Assembly: GCA_943789475.1 (NCBI GenBank)
Contig: CALSUG010000002.1
Location: forward strand, 165,739 to 229,738
Direction of reading: 5' to 3'
DNA: 64,000 bases
Source of the DNA: an uncultured Alphaproteobacteria bacterium
Lineage (GTDB): Bacteria > Pseudomonadota > Alphaproteobacteria > Micavibrionales > UBA1664
The notes below the pieces were generated by a model. That model was not told the origin of the DNA, searched no databases, and saw only the letters and a program-made list of their open reading frames with translations. The position numbers and the translations under genes were made by a program. This document shows positions 19,351-27,802 of the stretch, piece by piece (the first letter of the stretch is position 1; each line of letters starts with the position of its first letter).

Positions 19351-19376
19351 TTGGGGGTATAGTTGGGGGTATAATA
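19351..19376 (+). repeat. Paired GGGGGTATA repeat near attL (possible integrase arm sites)
   Basis: TTGGGGGTATAGTTGGGGGTATAATA contains two copies of GGGGGTATA spaced 12 bases apart. The same paired unit lies just inside the right end at 35301-35324. Comparable G-rich repeats are commonly seen next to DUF4102 integrase genes at tRNA sites. I infer that they are integrase arm-type binding sites. Confidence 0.45.
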
Positions 19377-19401
19377 AAAAAGCGAAAAAATTATACCCCA
19401 A

Positions 19402-20583
19402 ATGAAATTAAACGACAAAGCATGTAAAAATAAAAAACCAACGGATAAGCCTGTTAAAATGGCAGACGGTGGAGGTTTGTTTCTTCTCGTTCAACCAAAT
19501 GGTAAAAAATATTGGCGTATGAAATATCGTTATATGAACAAAGAACGGTTATTATCCTTTGGCGAATACCCGCTTGTATCATTGGCGGATGCCAGAAATA
19601 AACGTGAAGAAGCAAAAAAACTCTTACTTGAAAAAATAGACCCATCAGAACAAAAGAAACAAGATAAGCGTCAAAAAGAAATTGAAGCCGAAAATTCATT
19701 CAAAGCAATTGCGCTGGAATGGCATAAAAATCAATCAGAATTATGGAGTGACAGTCATGCCAAATACACACTAAGACGGTTGGAACAAAATATATTCCCA
19801 TCCTTTGGAAATAAACCGATCATTACTATTGAAGCACCTGAAATATTAGATACCTTAAAAAAAGTACAAGATCGTGGCGCAAATGAAATGGCGACCCGAT
19901 TAAGGTCAATATGTAGCCAAGTATTCAGATATGGAATTGTTACAGGTCGTGCAAGCAGGAATCCAGCGCAAGATATTCACGGCGCATTAAAACCATATAA
20001 AAAATCACATTTCGCCAGTATTGAGATAAACGAAATTCCTGAATTTTTAAAAACCCTCAATAAAAATGATGCTCGATTATACAAGCACACACAATTAGCC
20101 GTTAAGATGTTGATGTTAACATTTGTACGCACAAGTGAAATGATCGAGGCAACATGGGATGAATTTGATCTTGAAAACGCACAATGGTTTATTCCTGCTG
20201 AACGCATGAAAATGAAACAACCACATATCGTTCCCTTATCGACACAGGTTTTAGATATTTTGTTAGAGTTAAAGGCATTATCACCAAACAGTGATTATAT
20301 TTTCCCAAGCCAGTTTGGGCACAAAAAACACATGAGCAACAATACAATTTTAAAAGCGTTGGAACGTATGGGATATAAAGGGAAAATGACAGGTCATGGT
20401 TTTCGCGCTTTAGCGATGAGTGCGATTAAAGAAAAACTAAATTATCGTCATGAGGTCGTAGATAGGCAATTAGCACACGCACCACGTAGTAAAGTTGATC
20501 GAGCCTATGATAGAGCAAAATTTTTGGATGATCGTGTTATCATGATGCAAGAATGGGCAGATTATTTAGAGAAACTAAGTTAA
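19402..20583 (+). CDS. int: Tyrosine recombinase, P4-type integrase
   Basis: This 393-residue integrase catalyses insertion and, with an excisionase, removal of the island. The N-terminal DUF4102 arm-binding domain is clear (MADGGGLFLLVQPNGKKYWRMKYR, LGEYPLVSLADAR-like), then a core-binding domain and the catalytic domain with FVRTSEM (first Arg), HGFRALAMSAI (His-x-x-Arg), QLAHAP and the tyrosine in RAYDRAKF. All catalytic residues seem intact. It reads away from tRNA-Ser, the standard arrangement for this family. Start ATG 19402 fits the family N-terminus (MKLNDKACKNKKPTDK). Confidence 0.95.
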   Translation: MKLNDKACKNKKPTDKPVKMADGGGLFLLVQPNGKKYWRMKYRYMNKERLLSFGEYPLVSLADARNKREEAKKLLLEKIDPSEQKKQDKRQKEIEAENSFKAIALEWHKNQSELWSDSHAKYTLRRLEQNIFPSFGNKPIITIEAPEILDTLKKVQDRGANEMATRLRSICSQVFRYGIVTGRASRNPAQDIHGALKPYKKSHFASIEINEIPEFLKTLNKNDARLYKHTQLAVKMLMLTFVRTSEMIEATWDEFDLENAQWFIPAERMKMKQPHIVPLSTQVLDILLELKALSPNSDYIFPSQFGHKKHMSNNTILKALERMGYKGKMTGHGFRALAMSAIKEKLNYRHEVVDRQLAHAPRSKVDRAYDRAKFLDDRVIMMQEWADYLEKLS

Positions 20584-20721
20584 TTAAAAATGTCGTAAGT
20601 TTATCACCCACAATTCGATTTAGAATTTAAGTTATTCTGTTTTATTGAAAATAACTTGACCTAATTAAATTTCATAATTACTAATTAATTCCTATAAAAA
20701 TTATAAAAACAGGGTTGTGCT

Positions 20722-23622
20722 TTGAACGATATGTCATCCATATATCAAATGGTTAATTCTTTTCCGATGTTAAAAGACGGAGAAGAGAAAGGTTTGTGGG
20801 CTGAATATTTCGATGAAAATACGAAAAAAAGCCGTAAAAAAATCATTCGAGACAAGATAATCACGAGCCATTTAAGACTTGCACTTAAAATTGCAAAAAA
20901 ATGGACGGGATCCAAATTACCGCTCAGAGATTTATTTGGTGAGGCTCAAGTTGGTTTAGTTTACGCTTTTGATAAATTTTCTACAGATGGTGGTGCAACA
21001 TTTGCGACATATTCAAGTAATTGGATTAGAGCAAAAGTTTCTGAATATGTCATGCAAAATGCCTCTTCTATGAAGAATGGAACGACAGCATTTCAAAAAT
21101 TCTTATTTTTTAATTACGGTAAAATTAAAAAACAAATGGAAAGTGAAAATCCTGATTTTAATGCAGATCAAATCGAAGTTATGATCGCTAAAAAATTGAT
21201 TGAAAATGGAAAATCGTCTACGGATGATTTGGAAAAAACGCTAAAAGAGCTTAAAGATTTTCAAATTGGAAGAGCGAATATAGCATCCCTTGACGCGCCT
21301 TTATCAGATGATGGTGAATCATCCTCATATGTTGATTTTGTTGCCGATCCTAACGCTAGACCTGCTCCAGATATAATAGAAGAAGATGAAGAAAAAGTTA
21401 TAGGGCATCGCTTCTTAGTATCAGCACGAGATGAATTTATTCGCGTCGGTAAAAAAAGAGAATGGGAAATATTGAAAGCAAGAAGGCTTGATGATCCTAA
21501 GAAAACTCTGGAAGATCTGTCTGTAGTGTATGATGTCTCCCGTGAGCGTATTCGTCAAATTGAGGTTGCTGCTTTTGAACGATTGCAAGGCATGGCTAAA
21601 AGAGACTTCCAAACCAAGGCCATACTAGAGCAGGATGGCCCTGCCAGAGAAGTGAAACGAAACGCTAAAAAAGCAACTGTTATTATTCCTTCTATACCTG
21701 TTAGACCGAAACAAACACAGACTGTTGATGCTAAGTCTATAGTTTTAGAAAAACCAAAACCAGACGTAGAATTTTCTATCTCTGGGGGTGAAGATGATAA
21801 GCAATTTACCTCGAGCTACCTTAACCAAAAGCTAAGCATGGAAGAGCTTTTAAAGTGTGTTGAAAATGAAGGGAAGTCTATTCCTCTGGTTAAAGGTAGG
21901 GGTGATAAACGTGTGGTTGTGGGTTATTTTGTTGATGTGTCACGATTGTCACAACACAATGCACCTCGTACAACGTTAGCTTTTTCTGGTTTTAAGAAAA
22001 AATCTTCAGATTATGCCGATAGTAAGAGCATTCTGATTTTAACGGGCCGTGGCGTTAATAGGGATGTTGCGTTTATTCCTGTTCATTTATTTACGCCATC
22101 AAATAATGTTGCTAACGAAAACGCCAATAGGACGAAAGACTATAATGGGATCGCTCCATTGGTAATACCAACTGCGATAGAGAAAGTTGATAGCTTAGTA
22201 TCCGCGCCGAACGTTGAAAAAGAAAGTAGAGTTGCAGAAACATCTAAAATTTTGCCTTCGAATAACGCCCATAAACCTAATCCAAAAACGAATATGGTTA
22301 AAATATTGAGAAGTCTTGATCTGTCCGTAGAGGATTACCCGTACATTCCTAAAAGTGTCGGTTTTGATGAAATGGTTGCGGCCGTTCATCAATTCTCGCT
22401 GGGTAATACTGATTACTTTGAACGTGCAACAAAGGTTATCAAGGGTGTCGAACATCCAAAATCAGGACGCTGGGTATATGTTGGGCCATCAGTAGGGCAA
22501 CCAAAATTAGAAGTTTTATTTTCTAATGTAAGTAATTCTATGAATGCTGTTGATGGGAGTGCAAATCAATCGCCTGACATTTCAATTGACCCTGTGACAC
22601 CACAAAAAGATCCTGTTGAGGAGGTGTCCACCCATGGTGAGGTGATAAAAGATACATTTGATTCAGCTATAGAAAACACAGACAATATGTTTTCTTTTTC
22701 TGAAACGCGCTCTATTCCTTACAAACCATGGACATTACTATTAAGTGGAGAAGAGTATCATCTCAGTAACGCTGATAAAAAATTTGTTGAGTATTTATTA
22801 AACAAAGGCGAACCTCAGTCAAAAGAGCAATTATCAAATTCAGGAATTGCGTTTCATGGACCATTACAAAAAAAGTTCACAGACATGGGGCTACTCAAGG
22901 TTTATAGGAAAAGCAATGTTTCAAGAATAACCTATTACGGAATTTCAACTGAAGGGTACACGCCTGAGTATAATGAATATTATTTAAGGGGTAGCACAAA
23001 GCCATCCGTGAAAAAAACGTCTTCACAGAAAGGGGATGTTAAAATAATAGAGAAGACAGGAACAGCATCAACATCTGTTCCAAGTGAAAAGGAATTATCT
23101 ATTGGTGCTTTAGTTATCGATCCTTCAAAATCTGCTGTTAGTTATGAAGGGCAAAAGTTATCCCATGTCGTATCTAAACCCTATGAGGCCCTTTTATTCT
23201 TAGCAAAAAGCCATGGCGATTTTGTAACAAAAGAAGCTCTTTCAATGCATTTCTTTGGTAATGATGATGATAAAAGTATTGCGCAGATCGATAGGGGTAT
23301 TAAGGGCTTGGCAGGACTAATTGATAGAACGATACCTAGTTTATCTCAATCACTTATAATGAAGGTGGGAGATAAGGGATATGCGCTTACACTTTCAATG
23401 GAAGATCGACATGCAGTGTATGAAAAATCAAATTTACCGAACCCTCACGAAAAGAAAAAAGTAACATTTGCATCGCCACATGCAAAACCTAATGGTAGTG
23501 CTAAAACAGCTATGGATACTGCTGGTGCTGTTAAAAAGACTGTAGTACACCGTCAACCACAAGGTGGCGGACGTAAATCAATGGCAGAGCAATTAGCCCA
23601 CTTACAGTTAACAGGTAAGTGA
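20722..23622 (+). CDS. RpoH-like sigma-70 factor fused to a long tail with a winged-helix domain
   Basis: Residues about 40-135 are a sigma-70 region 2 of the RpoH kind (SHLRLALKIAKKW, DLFGEAQVGLVYAFDKF, TFATYSSNWIRAKVSEYVMQNASSMKNGTTAFQKFLFF). The linker has the RpoH-like SLDAPLSDDGESSSYVDFV, and region 4 lies at about 260-290 (KTLEDLSVVYDVSRERIRQIEVAAFERLQ). RpoH is about 300 residues; this protein is 966. The tail is mostly unrecognised but near 835-915 has an OmpR-type winged helix pattern (LVIDPSKSAVSYEGQKL, SKPYEALLFLAKSHGDFVTKEAL, VGDKGYALTL). The track uses TTG 20722 with AGGG seven bases ahead; ATG 20731 is the alternative. It probably redirects RNA polymerase to island or host promoters; the tail's role is unknown. 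Confidence 0.85.
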   Translation: MNDMSSIYQMVNSFPMLKDGEEKGLWAEYFDENTKKSRKKIIRDKIITSHLRLALKIAKKWTGSKLPLRDLFGEAQVGLVYAFDKFSTDGGATFATYSSNWIRAKVSEYVMQNASSMKNGTTAFQKFLFFNYGKIKKQMESENPDFNADQIEVMIAKKLIENGKSSTDDLEKTLKELKDFQIGRANIASLDAPLSDDGESSSYVDFVADPNARPAPDIIEEDEEKVIGHRFLVSARDEFIRVGKKREWEILKARRLDDPKKTLEDLSVVYDVSRERIRQIEVAAFERLQGMAKRDFQTKAILEQDGPAREVKRNAKKATVIIPSIPVRPKQTQTVDAKSIVLEKPKPDVEFSISGGEDDKQFTSSYLNQKLSMEELLKCVENEGKSIPLVKGRGDKRVVVGYFVDVSRLSQHNAPRTTLAFSGFKKKSSDYADSKSILILTGRGVNRDVAFIPVHLFTPSNNVANENANRTKDYNGIAPLVIPTAIEKVDSLVSAPNVEKESRVAETSKILPSNNAHKPNPKTNMVKILRSLDLSVEDYPYIPKSVGFDEMVAAVHQFSLGNTDYFERATKVIKGVEHPKSGRWVYVGPSVGQPKLEVLFSNVSNSMNAVDGSANQSPDISIDPVTPQKDPVEEVSTHGEVIKDTFDSAIENTDNMFSFSETRSIPYKPWTLLLSGEEYHLSNADKKFVEYLLNKGEPQSKEQLSNSGIAFHGPLQKKFTDMGLLKVYRKSNVSRITYYGISTEGYTPEYNEYYLRGSTKPSVKKTSSQKGDVKIIEKTGTASTSVPSEKELSIGALVIDPSKSAVSYEGQKLSHVVSKPYEALLFLAKSHGDFVTKEALSMHFFGNDDDKSIAQIDRGIKGLAGLIDRTIPSLSQSLIMKVGDKGYALTLSMEDRHAVYEKSNLPNPHEKKKVTFASPHAKPNGSAKTAMDTAGAVKKTVVHRQPQGGGRKSMAEQLAHLQLTGK

Positions 23623-23628
23623 TTGCAG

Positions 23629-24378
23629 TCACTGTTCTCGATTACTTAATCGATAGGCATATGTTCTGCATTTATTCGAACAGTATGTTTTTCTAGGTCT
23701 GTCCTGAAACCAACGATTGCAGGGCTTATACTGACAGTTTTTTAAGTTTACGCCAGAGGATAAGATACCCCCAAGAATCAACCATATGCCAGATAGTAAA
23801 TTTTGCGGTTGAAATGATACGAAACGATCAGATGCTCTCTGGGCTGTGTTTACAGTTGGAATTATACTTAACGATTGTAGTACTTCTAAGTTTTCGATCC
23901 CTTTATTGTAAGAGTCTATTGCACGCTTGCGCCCCTCTTCAGTACCGCTGTTATAGTTTTTTAAAATGATGGAAATGATCATACAACTTTTTTCCCAAAC
24001 AACAGAACCACAACTGTTTCCTTTGTTCGTAGGATCTATTGCTAATAACCCATAAGTATTTGCAAATTCAATGAATCTCTCAGATCTGTTTTCACTTAAA
24101 TGCGCCAAATCTGCAAATTTCTGAACTATATCGACATTGTTTTTCAGAGGGTAAATCGTTTTGATTTTTTCTGACTTTGCCTTGATAGTATAATATTCAT
24201 ACTCCTTATTGGAATTTAGCCATGCTGTAATTGGAGGAAATTGTGAGACTTGTAAAAATTTCTTAAGAGTACTTTTCTCATGGGTATCATTTTCAAATAT
24301 TACTGGTCCCCATTCGTAACCATCGGGACATACATGCCATTTTAGTCTAAAAAGTTCGGTTGATAGGTATTTAGACAA
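23629..24378 (-). CDS. Hypothetical protein with C-terminal CGNR-like zinc finger
   Basis: A 249-residue protein. Near the C-terminus CQYKPCNRWFQDRPRKTYCSNKCR has the Cys-x4-Cys ... Cys-x3-Cys spacing of CGNR-type zinc fingers and related treble-clef modules, which bind nucleic acid. The rest is mixed alpha/beta without a recognised domain. It is convergent with the sigma fusion gene (6-base gap), and divergent from the AlpA gene with a 137-base gap that likely holds promoters for both. It could be a transcriptional regulator of the island; that is inference. Confidence 0.75.
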   Translation of the reverse strand: MSKYLSTELFRLKWHVCPDGYEWGPVIFENDTHEKSTLKKFLQVSQFPPITAWLNSNKEYEYYTIKAKSEKIKTIYPLKNNVDIVQKFADLAHLSENRSERFIEFANTYGLLAIDPTNKGNSCGSVVWEKSCMIISIILKNYNSGTEEGRKRAIDSYNKGIENLEVLQSLSIIPTVNTAQRASDRFVSFQPQNLLSGIWLILGGILSSGVNLKNCQYKPCNRWFQDRPRKTYCSNKCRTYAYRLSNREQ

Positions 24379-24515
24379 TTTTTTCTTCCTTTTATTTATT
24401 CATATTTCTGTAACGGATATGTAACGCTTCATTTGCTTTTTTATACGATAATCCTGTGCCATACAATAGGAGCTGGCCAGCATTGTTTAAACTTTAATAG
24501 TAGAAAGGTATAATA

Positions 24516-24713
24516 ATGAACCAAGAGAGAAACTTAAATATATTACGTTTAAAGGACGTGATAGAGCGCACAGGTATGAGCCGTAGTACGATATATGCCT
24601 ATATTGGAAAAGATAAATTTCCCAAGCCATTTAATATAGGTGAGCGTGCCGTTGGTTGGTACGAACATGACATTGAACAATGGATCGCACAGCAGGGAGG
24701 ATACAATGCATGA
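24516..24713 (+). CDS. AlpA-family HTH regulator
   Basis: A 65-residue MerR/AlpA-like DNA-binding protein: LRLKDVIERTGMSRSTIYAYIGKDKFPKPFNIGERAVGWYEHDIEQWIAQQ is the standard AlpA pattern, in which small proteins activate prophage or island integrase excision genes. An AGAAAGG ribosome site precedes the ATG. It overlaps the next gene by eight bases, so the two are coupled. It probably controls excision of the island. Confidence 0.9.
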   Translation: MNQERNLNILRLKDVIERTGMSRSTIYAYIGKDKFPKPFNIGERAVGWYEHDIEQWIAQQGGYNA

Positions 24714-24894
24714 TGTTATTCGTATTCCTGAGTTGATGGAGATGTTGGGGGTCTCTAAATCAACTTTGTATCGTTGGCGACAACGTGGTGTTGGACCAAA
24801 TTTTGTAAAGCAGGATCGTTTGATATTCTACTATATCAAGGAAGTGCGAAGATGGTTGCTTGCAATTGGTACCAACGGTTATCACAATATCTAA
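24706..24894 (+). CDS. Small excisionase-like HTH protein
   Basis: A 62-residue helix-turn-helix protein (IRIPELMEMLGVSKSTLYRWRQRGVGP) like excisionases and DNA-binding proteins of the MerR/HTH_17 type. The track extends it to 24640 but the strong GGGAGG five bases before ATG 24706 sets the start. It is coupled to the AlpA gene by an eight-base overlap. Its likely job is excision or regulation; which of the two HTH proteins is the excisionase cannot be decided here. Confidence 0.85.
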   Translation: MHDVIRIPELMEMLGVSKSTLYRWRQRGVGPNFVKQDRLIFYYIKEVRRWLLAIGTNGYHNI

Positions 24895-24898
24895 ATCA

Positions 24899-24922
24899 TT
24901 AAAGGGGTGTATGCCCCTTTAA
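24899..24922 (+). terminator. Intrinsic terminator after the HTH pair
   Basis: TTAAAGGGG and CCCCTTTAA form a perfect nine-base stem with a six-base loop, five bases after the stop codon of the HTH gene. The T-run after it is poor, so termination may be incomplete. Confidence 0.6.
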
Positions 24923-25075
24923 TTTGACCTTACGAGAAGTCATAAAAGGTCATGAATCTTAGACAACAAAATAAACGATATTTTTATCACGAAAGTTACT
25001 GAAACTCTTTTGTGAAGAGGGTTTGTGCGCCTTGCAAAAAGACAAGAAGCAATATGCGTACACATATAGTATAGA

Positions 25076-25618
25076 ATGAAAAATATATTAGATATTAAAC
25101 ACAAAAGGCATAGCCATTATTTACCCATAGGGGCAGTTACAAAAATACGTGACCGCGTTCGGGTTTTGGAGGCGCAGGGATATGTCTATAATTACTGGTT
25201 TTCTATTCATTTGGAAAGTGAAGGAATTACACATCCACAAAAAGCTGTTTCTACATTAGTTAACCGTATGCAGAAATGGCATAAGTCATTAAACATTCCA
25301 TTCCGTTATTTATGGGTTTTAGAAAAATCGAACGGGATTGGTGTCCATGTTCATATTGCTATTCATACTGATTTAGAAATAATCACAGATTTAGATAGTG
25401 CTTTAACGGAATGGTTGCCTTTTCAGCGCGATGATTATTTTGAAACAAAAAATACAAATATAAAATATGAGTCAACGTATGATTTGTGGGGTTTGATCCA
25501 TTACATGTGCAAGGGATTGGATCGTCGTGATGAGATACCGTTTTATAGCGATAAACAGTTTGTTCAAGGTCATGAGGGTTATATTAGGGGAAGGCGTTAT
25601 GGCATGTCACAGTTTTAG
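25076..25618 (+). CDS. HUH-endonuclease replication initiator (Rep-like)
   Basis: A 180-residue rolling-circle initiator candidate. HVHIAIH at residues 91-97 fits the HUH metal-binding motif, and HYMCKG at 142-147 contains a YxxK (YMCK), the single catalytic tyrosine motif of small Rep proteins; FSIHL near residue 42 could be motif I. Such proteins nick a hairpin origin and start rolling-circle replication of plasmids, filamentous phages and satellites. There is no helicase domain. The upstream 180 bases are noncoding, the downstream 500 are rich in hairpins and may include the nick site. Confidence 0.75.
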   Translation: MKNILDIKHKRHSHYLPIGAVTKIRDRVRVLEAQGYVYNYWFSIHLESEGITHPQKAVSTLVNRMQKWHKSLNIPFRYLWVLEKSNGIGVHVHIAIHTDLEIITDLDSALTEWLPFQRDDYFETKNTNIKYESTYDLWGLIHYMCKGLDRRDEIPFYSDKQFVQGHEGYIRGRRYGMSQF

Positions 25619-26138
25619 ATTAATGGCATTCTTTTTTGACATGATTGAATAGGCAGGGAGCGATGCCCAACATCAGCACAAGCGACCTGCTCAAGCATGG
25701 AGAAAAAGCCCCACGGTTCGACTTTTCCAAATCGAATTTTTAAGAACCAAAGACGTACAGTAACAGTTAGATATTAAAGATAGTGATGTTAAGAAATGTT
25801 AAGGTTTTAACATTCTCGATGTTGGAGAATGTTGAGGTGATGAAAGGTTGCTCTTGCCGTTTGATGTACATCTCTGTAATAATATTGATGGTTGTTCTGT
25901 ATTTGGATGACTGAGGCTTAGTAACCTCTTAACCATAGCGGTTGGCATCAACCGTGATTGGTGCGTTTCATATTATAAACGCGCTAAGGATGTCGTTCCT
26001 TGCTCTTATGAGCTGGGAGCGACAGTTATGTCCAGAGCCTCGGCTTAAAAGCTGTCGGCCATTCCTATGGTTATGGTTACTAACTCCCAGTTCACCAAGG
26101 CAGAATATGTCTTGGTGAATTTTATTATGGAGGAAGAA
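25619..26138 (+). other. Hairpin-rich noncoding region after rep: candidate origin or structured RNA
   Basis: No convincing gene. A weak terminator-like hairpin, TTCGA...TCGAA followed by Ts, lies at 25717-25741. At 25809-25833 AACATTCTC and GAGAATGTT form a perfect nine-base stem, preceded by two copies of ATGTTAAG. Further on come three close hairpins: CGGTTG/CAACCG with a GCAT loop (25939-25954), GCGTTT/AAACGC (25963-25982) and TGTCGTTCC/GGAGCGACA (25991-26024). The first hairpin group could be a rolling-circle nick site, the second a small structured RNA. Neither is matched to a known family. Confidence 0.4.
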
Positions 26139-26549
26139 ATGAAAAAGATAATCATGTTAACGGCATTAATTGGAATAACGGCCTGTACGACATCACAAAT
26201 GGCGATACAGTCATTGGGGGATCGGTATGGCGATAAGCACTTAGATGCGTTTGTGCTGGACTATGGTGCGCCTCATTCGGCATATGAGATGCAAGATGGT
26301 TCCGTTGTCTATGATTGGTCATCAGGTATCGATAGTGTCTCTATTCCAAAAACGGTTGAACATACAGGCTCAATTAACAAATTTGGATTTTATAGTGGTA
26401 CAAGTACCGTTCATGGCGGTGGTGCCATGAAGTTAGAATGTGCCCTCAAAATTATCACAGATAAAGATAAGCTGGTTTCTCAAATACGTATCGTGCGTGA
26501 TACGTGGGGACACTGGGAAACGTCACGTTGTAATGAAATATTTGGATAA
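26139..26549 (+). CDS. Small lipoprotein
   Basis: The track starts at 26067, but the GGAGGA ahead of ATG 26139 and the lipoprotein signal MKKIIMLTALIGITAC set the start there (136 residues). The lipobox is ITAC, so the mature protein would be lipid-anchored at Cys-16. The mature part holds DAFVLDYGAPHSAYEMQDGSVVYDW, a pattern seen in small lipoproteins with a repeated BamE/SmpA-like strand layout, though I do not claim that family. It is followed 6 bases later by a membrane protein gene. Function unknown. Confidence 0.7.
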   Translation: MKKIIMLTALIGITACTTSQMAIQSLGDRYGDKHLDAFVLDYGAPHSAYEMQDGSVVYDWSSGIDSVSIPKTVEHTGSINKFGFYSGTSTVHGGGAMKLECALKIITDKDKLVSQIRIVRDTWGHWETSRCNEIFG

Positions 26550-26555
26550 ACACGC

Positions 26556-26948
26556 ATGACACCAAAAGAAGAATTAAATGAAGAAATACGTGATCTTTTA
26601 GATGGTGCAAAGAATGCTTATACGGATACTAAGATATGGGGAATCTTATATTTTCTATGCGGTATGATAGGATCATTGATACACGCTGTCATTAAAGCTG
26701 TTGGAGATAACGCATCGTTTTTCAGTACATTTGCGTTTACGTTTGGTAAAACATTATCCGTGTTATGGTTTTTTGTTTCTATAAGTTTAGCTTCTGTGAT
26801 TTATTTTTTTATAAAATTTCACCTGAAGTTTAAATTTTATGGAAGAGTCAGATTATATTCGGATACGAATGAGTTAACGATAATTGATATAACGTTTTTT
26901 TTCTTAATACTTATCTTGATATGGAGTCCGATGATTTACTTCTATTGA
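26556..26948 (+). CDS. Hypothetical membrane protein
   Basis: A 130-residue protein with three likely membrane helices (WGILYFLCGMIGSLIHAVIKAV, TLSVLWFFVSISLASVIYFFI and DITFFFLILILIWSPMIYFY). The N-terminal 25 residues are acidic and helical. It starts six bases after the lipoprotein gene and is likely in the same operon. It is convergent with, and abuts, the XRE gene. No family recognised. Confidence 0.6.
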   Translation: MTPKEELNEEIRDLLDGAKNAYTDTKIWGILYFLCGMIGSLIHAVIKAVGDNASFFSTFAFTFGKTLSVLWFFVSISLASVIYFFIKFHLKFKFYGRVRLYSDTNELTIIDITFFFLILILIWSPMIYFY

Positions 26949-27323
26949 TCACCCGTCCAGTCTATCATTCATAGACACAACTAACTGGTAAACCTGTTTT
27001 GCTAAATCAGGATCAGGCAGTTGTGCGATGGCACTGGCGATTGTGATTACCTTTTTATCGAATTGTGCAAAGCGTTCATCATGTTCTGACCCCTCAAGCA
27101 AATGAGATACAGGTACACCCAATAAATCCGCGCATTGAACAAGGCGTTGCGGTGGTATTTTCCGTGCACCAGATTCATATTTTTGAATTTGTTGATAGGA
27201 TGTCCCAAGGACTGTCCCCAATTCCTCTTGTGATACTTGCTTCATTTGGCGAAGCATTTTCAGGCGAAAACCCAATTCCTCATCAAAAGATGCACCATCT
27301 ATTATTTTTTGTTCGGCTAACAT
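26949..27323 (-). CDS. XRE-family HTH regulator
   Basis: A 124-residue Cro/CI-type repressor. The HTH is FRLKMLRQMKQVSQEELGTVLGTSYQQIQKYESGARKIPPQRLVQCADLLGVPVSHLLEG (about residues 18-75), followed by a short helical tail. It resembles phage-type and alphaproteobacterial XRE regulators of this size. It lies on the minus strand with the next small gene and may repress the divergent plus-strand genes at 27803. Confidence 0.9.
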   Translation of the reverse strand: MLAEQKIIDGASFDEELGFRLKMLRQMKQVSQEELGTVLGTSYQQIQKYESGARKIPPQRLVQCADLLGVPVSHLLEGSEHDERFAQFDKKVITIASAIAQLPDPDLAKQVYQLVVSMNDRLDG

Positions 27324-27345
27324 AACTATCTAATCTTTATAATTT

Positions 27346-27648
27346 TTAATATGTGTATTTAAATTTTTGAATGTCTGTCATGCATTTGTGATAGGCGCGA
27401 ACGGCCAAATGTTGCGCTTGTCTGTATTCTTTCATTGCATTTTTTGCAACGGCACAAAAATAAGAGGCTGCCATCATTTCGCCTTCTAAATTACTTTCAC
27501 GACATACCTTTACGGCTTTGCGTACGATTTTACGTTTTTCATATGCATCATCGATAAACCCTTTTGCGGAACCATAATCCATGACTTGATTCATGGCGAA
27601 TGGGTCACACGCTTTTTCGTTATATTTCTTTACCATTGTTTGTTTCAT
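27346..27648 (-). CDS. Hypothetical small protein
   Basis: A 100-residue basic, helical, Cys- and Met-containing protein with no recognised domain. It starts upstream of the XRE gene on the same strand with a 22-base gap, so both are probably cotranscribed from the promoter region at 27649-27802. That 154-base region is shared with the divergent XRE-fusion gene. Clean frame and a purine-rich site (GGGGAAGAAC) before the ATG support coding. Confidence 0.6.
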   Translation of the reverse strand: MKQTMVKKYNEKACDPFAMNQVMDYGSAKGFIDDAYEKRKIVRKAVKVCRESNLEGEMMAASYFCAVAKNAMKEYRQAQHLAVRAYHKCMTDIQKFKYTY

Positions 27649-27802
27649 TGTTCTTCCCCCGAAGAGTTGTTTGTTACTATGTATATAGTTATAGTCATAA
27701 TGTGTTAATGAGAAGTTAATGGATTGACATTTATAATCACTTTTGGTAATTTAGTATTCACTTTGGATAATTATATAACTTTTAATTTACAAAAAACAAA
27801 CT

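Noticed and set aside
19351-19376. G-quadruplex reading of the GGGGG repeats
   Set aside because: Only two G-runs are present at each end; four are needed, so an integrase-site reading is simpler.
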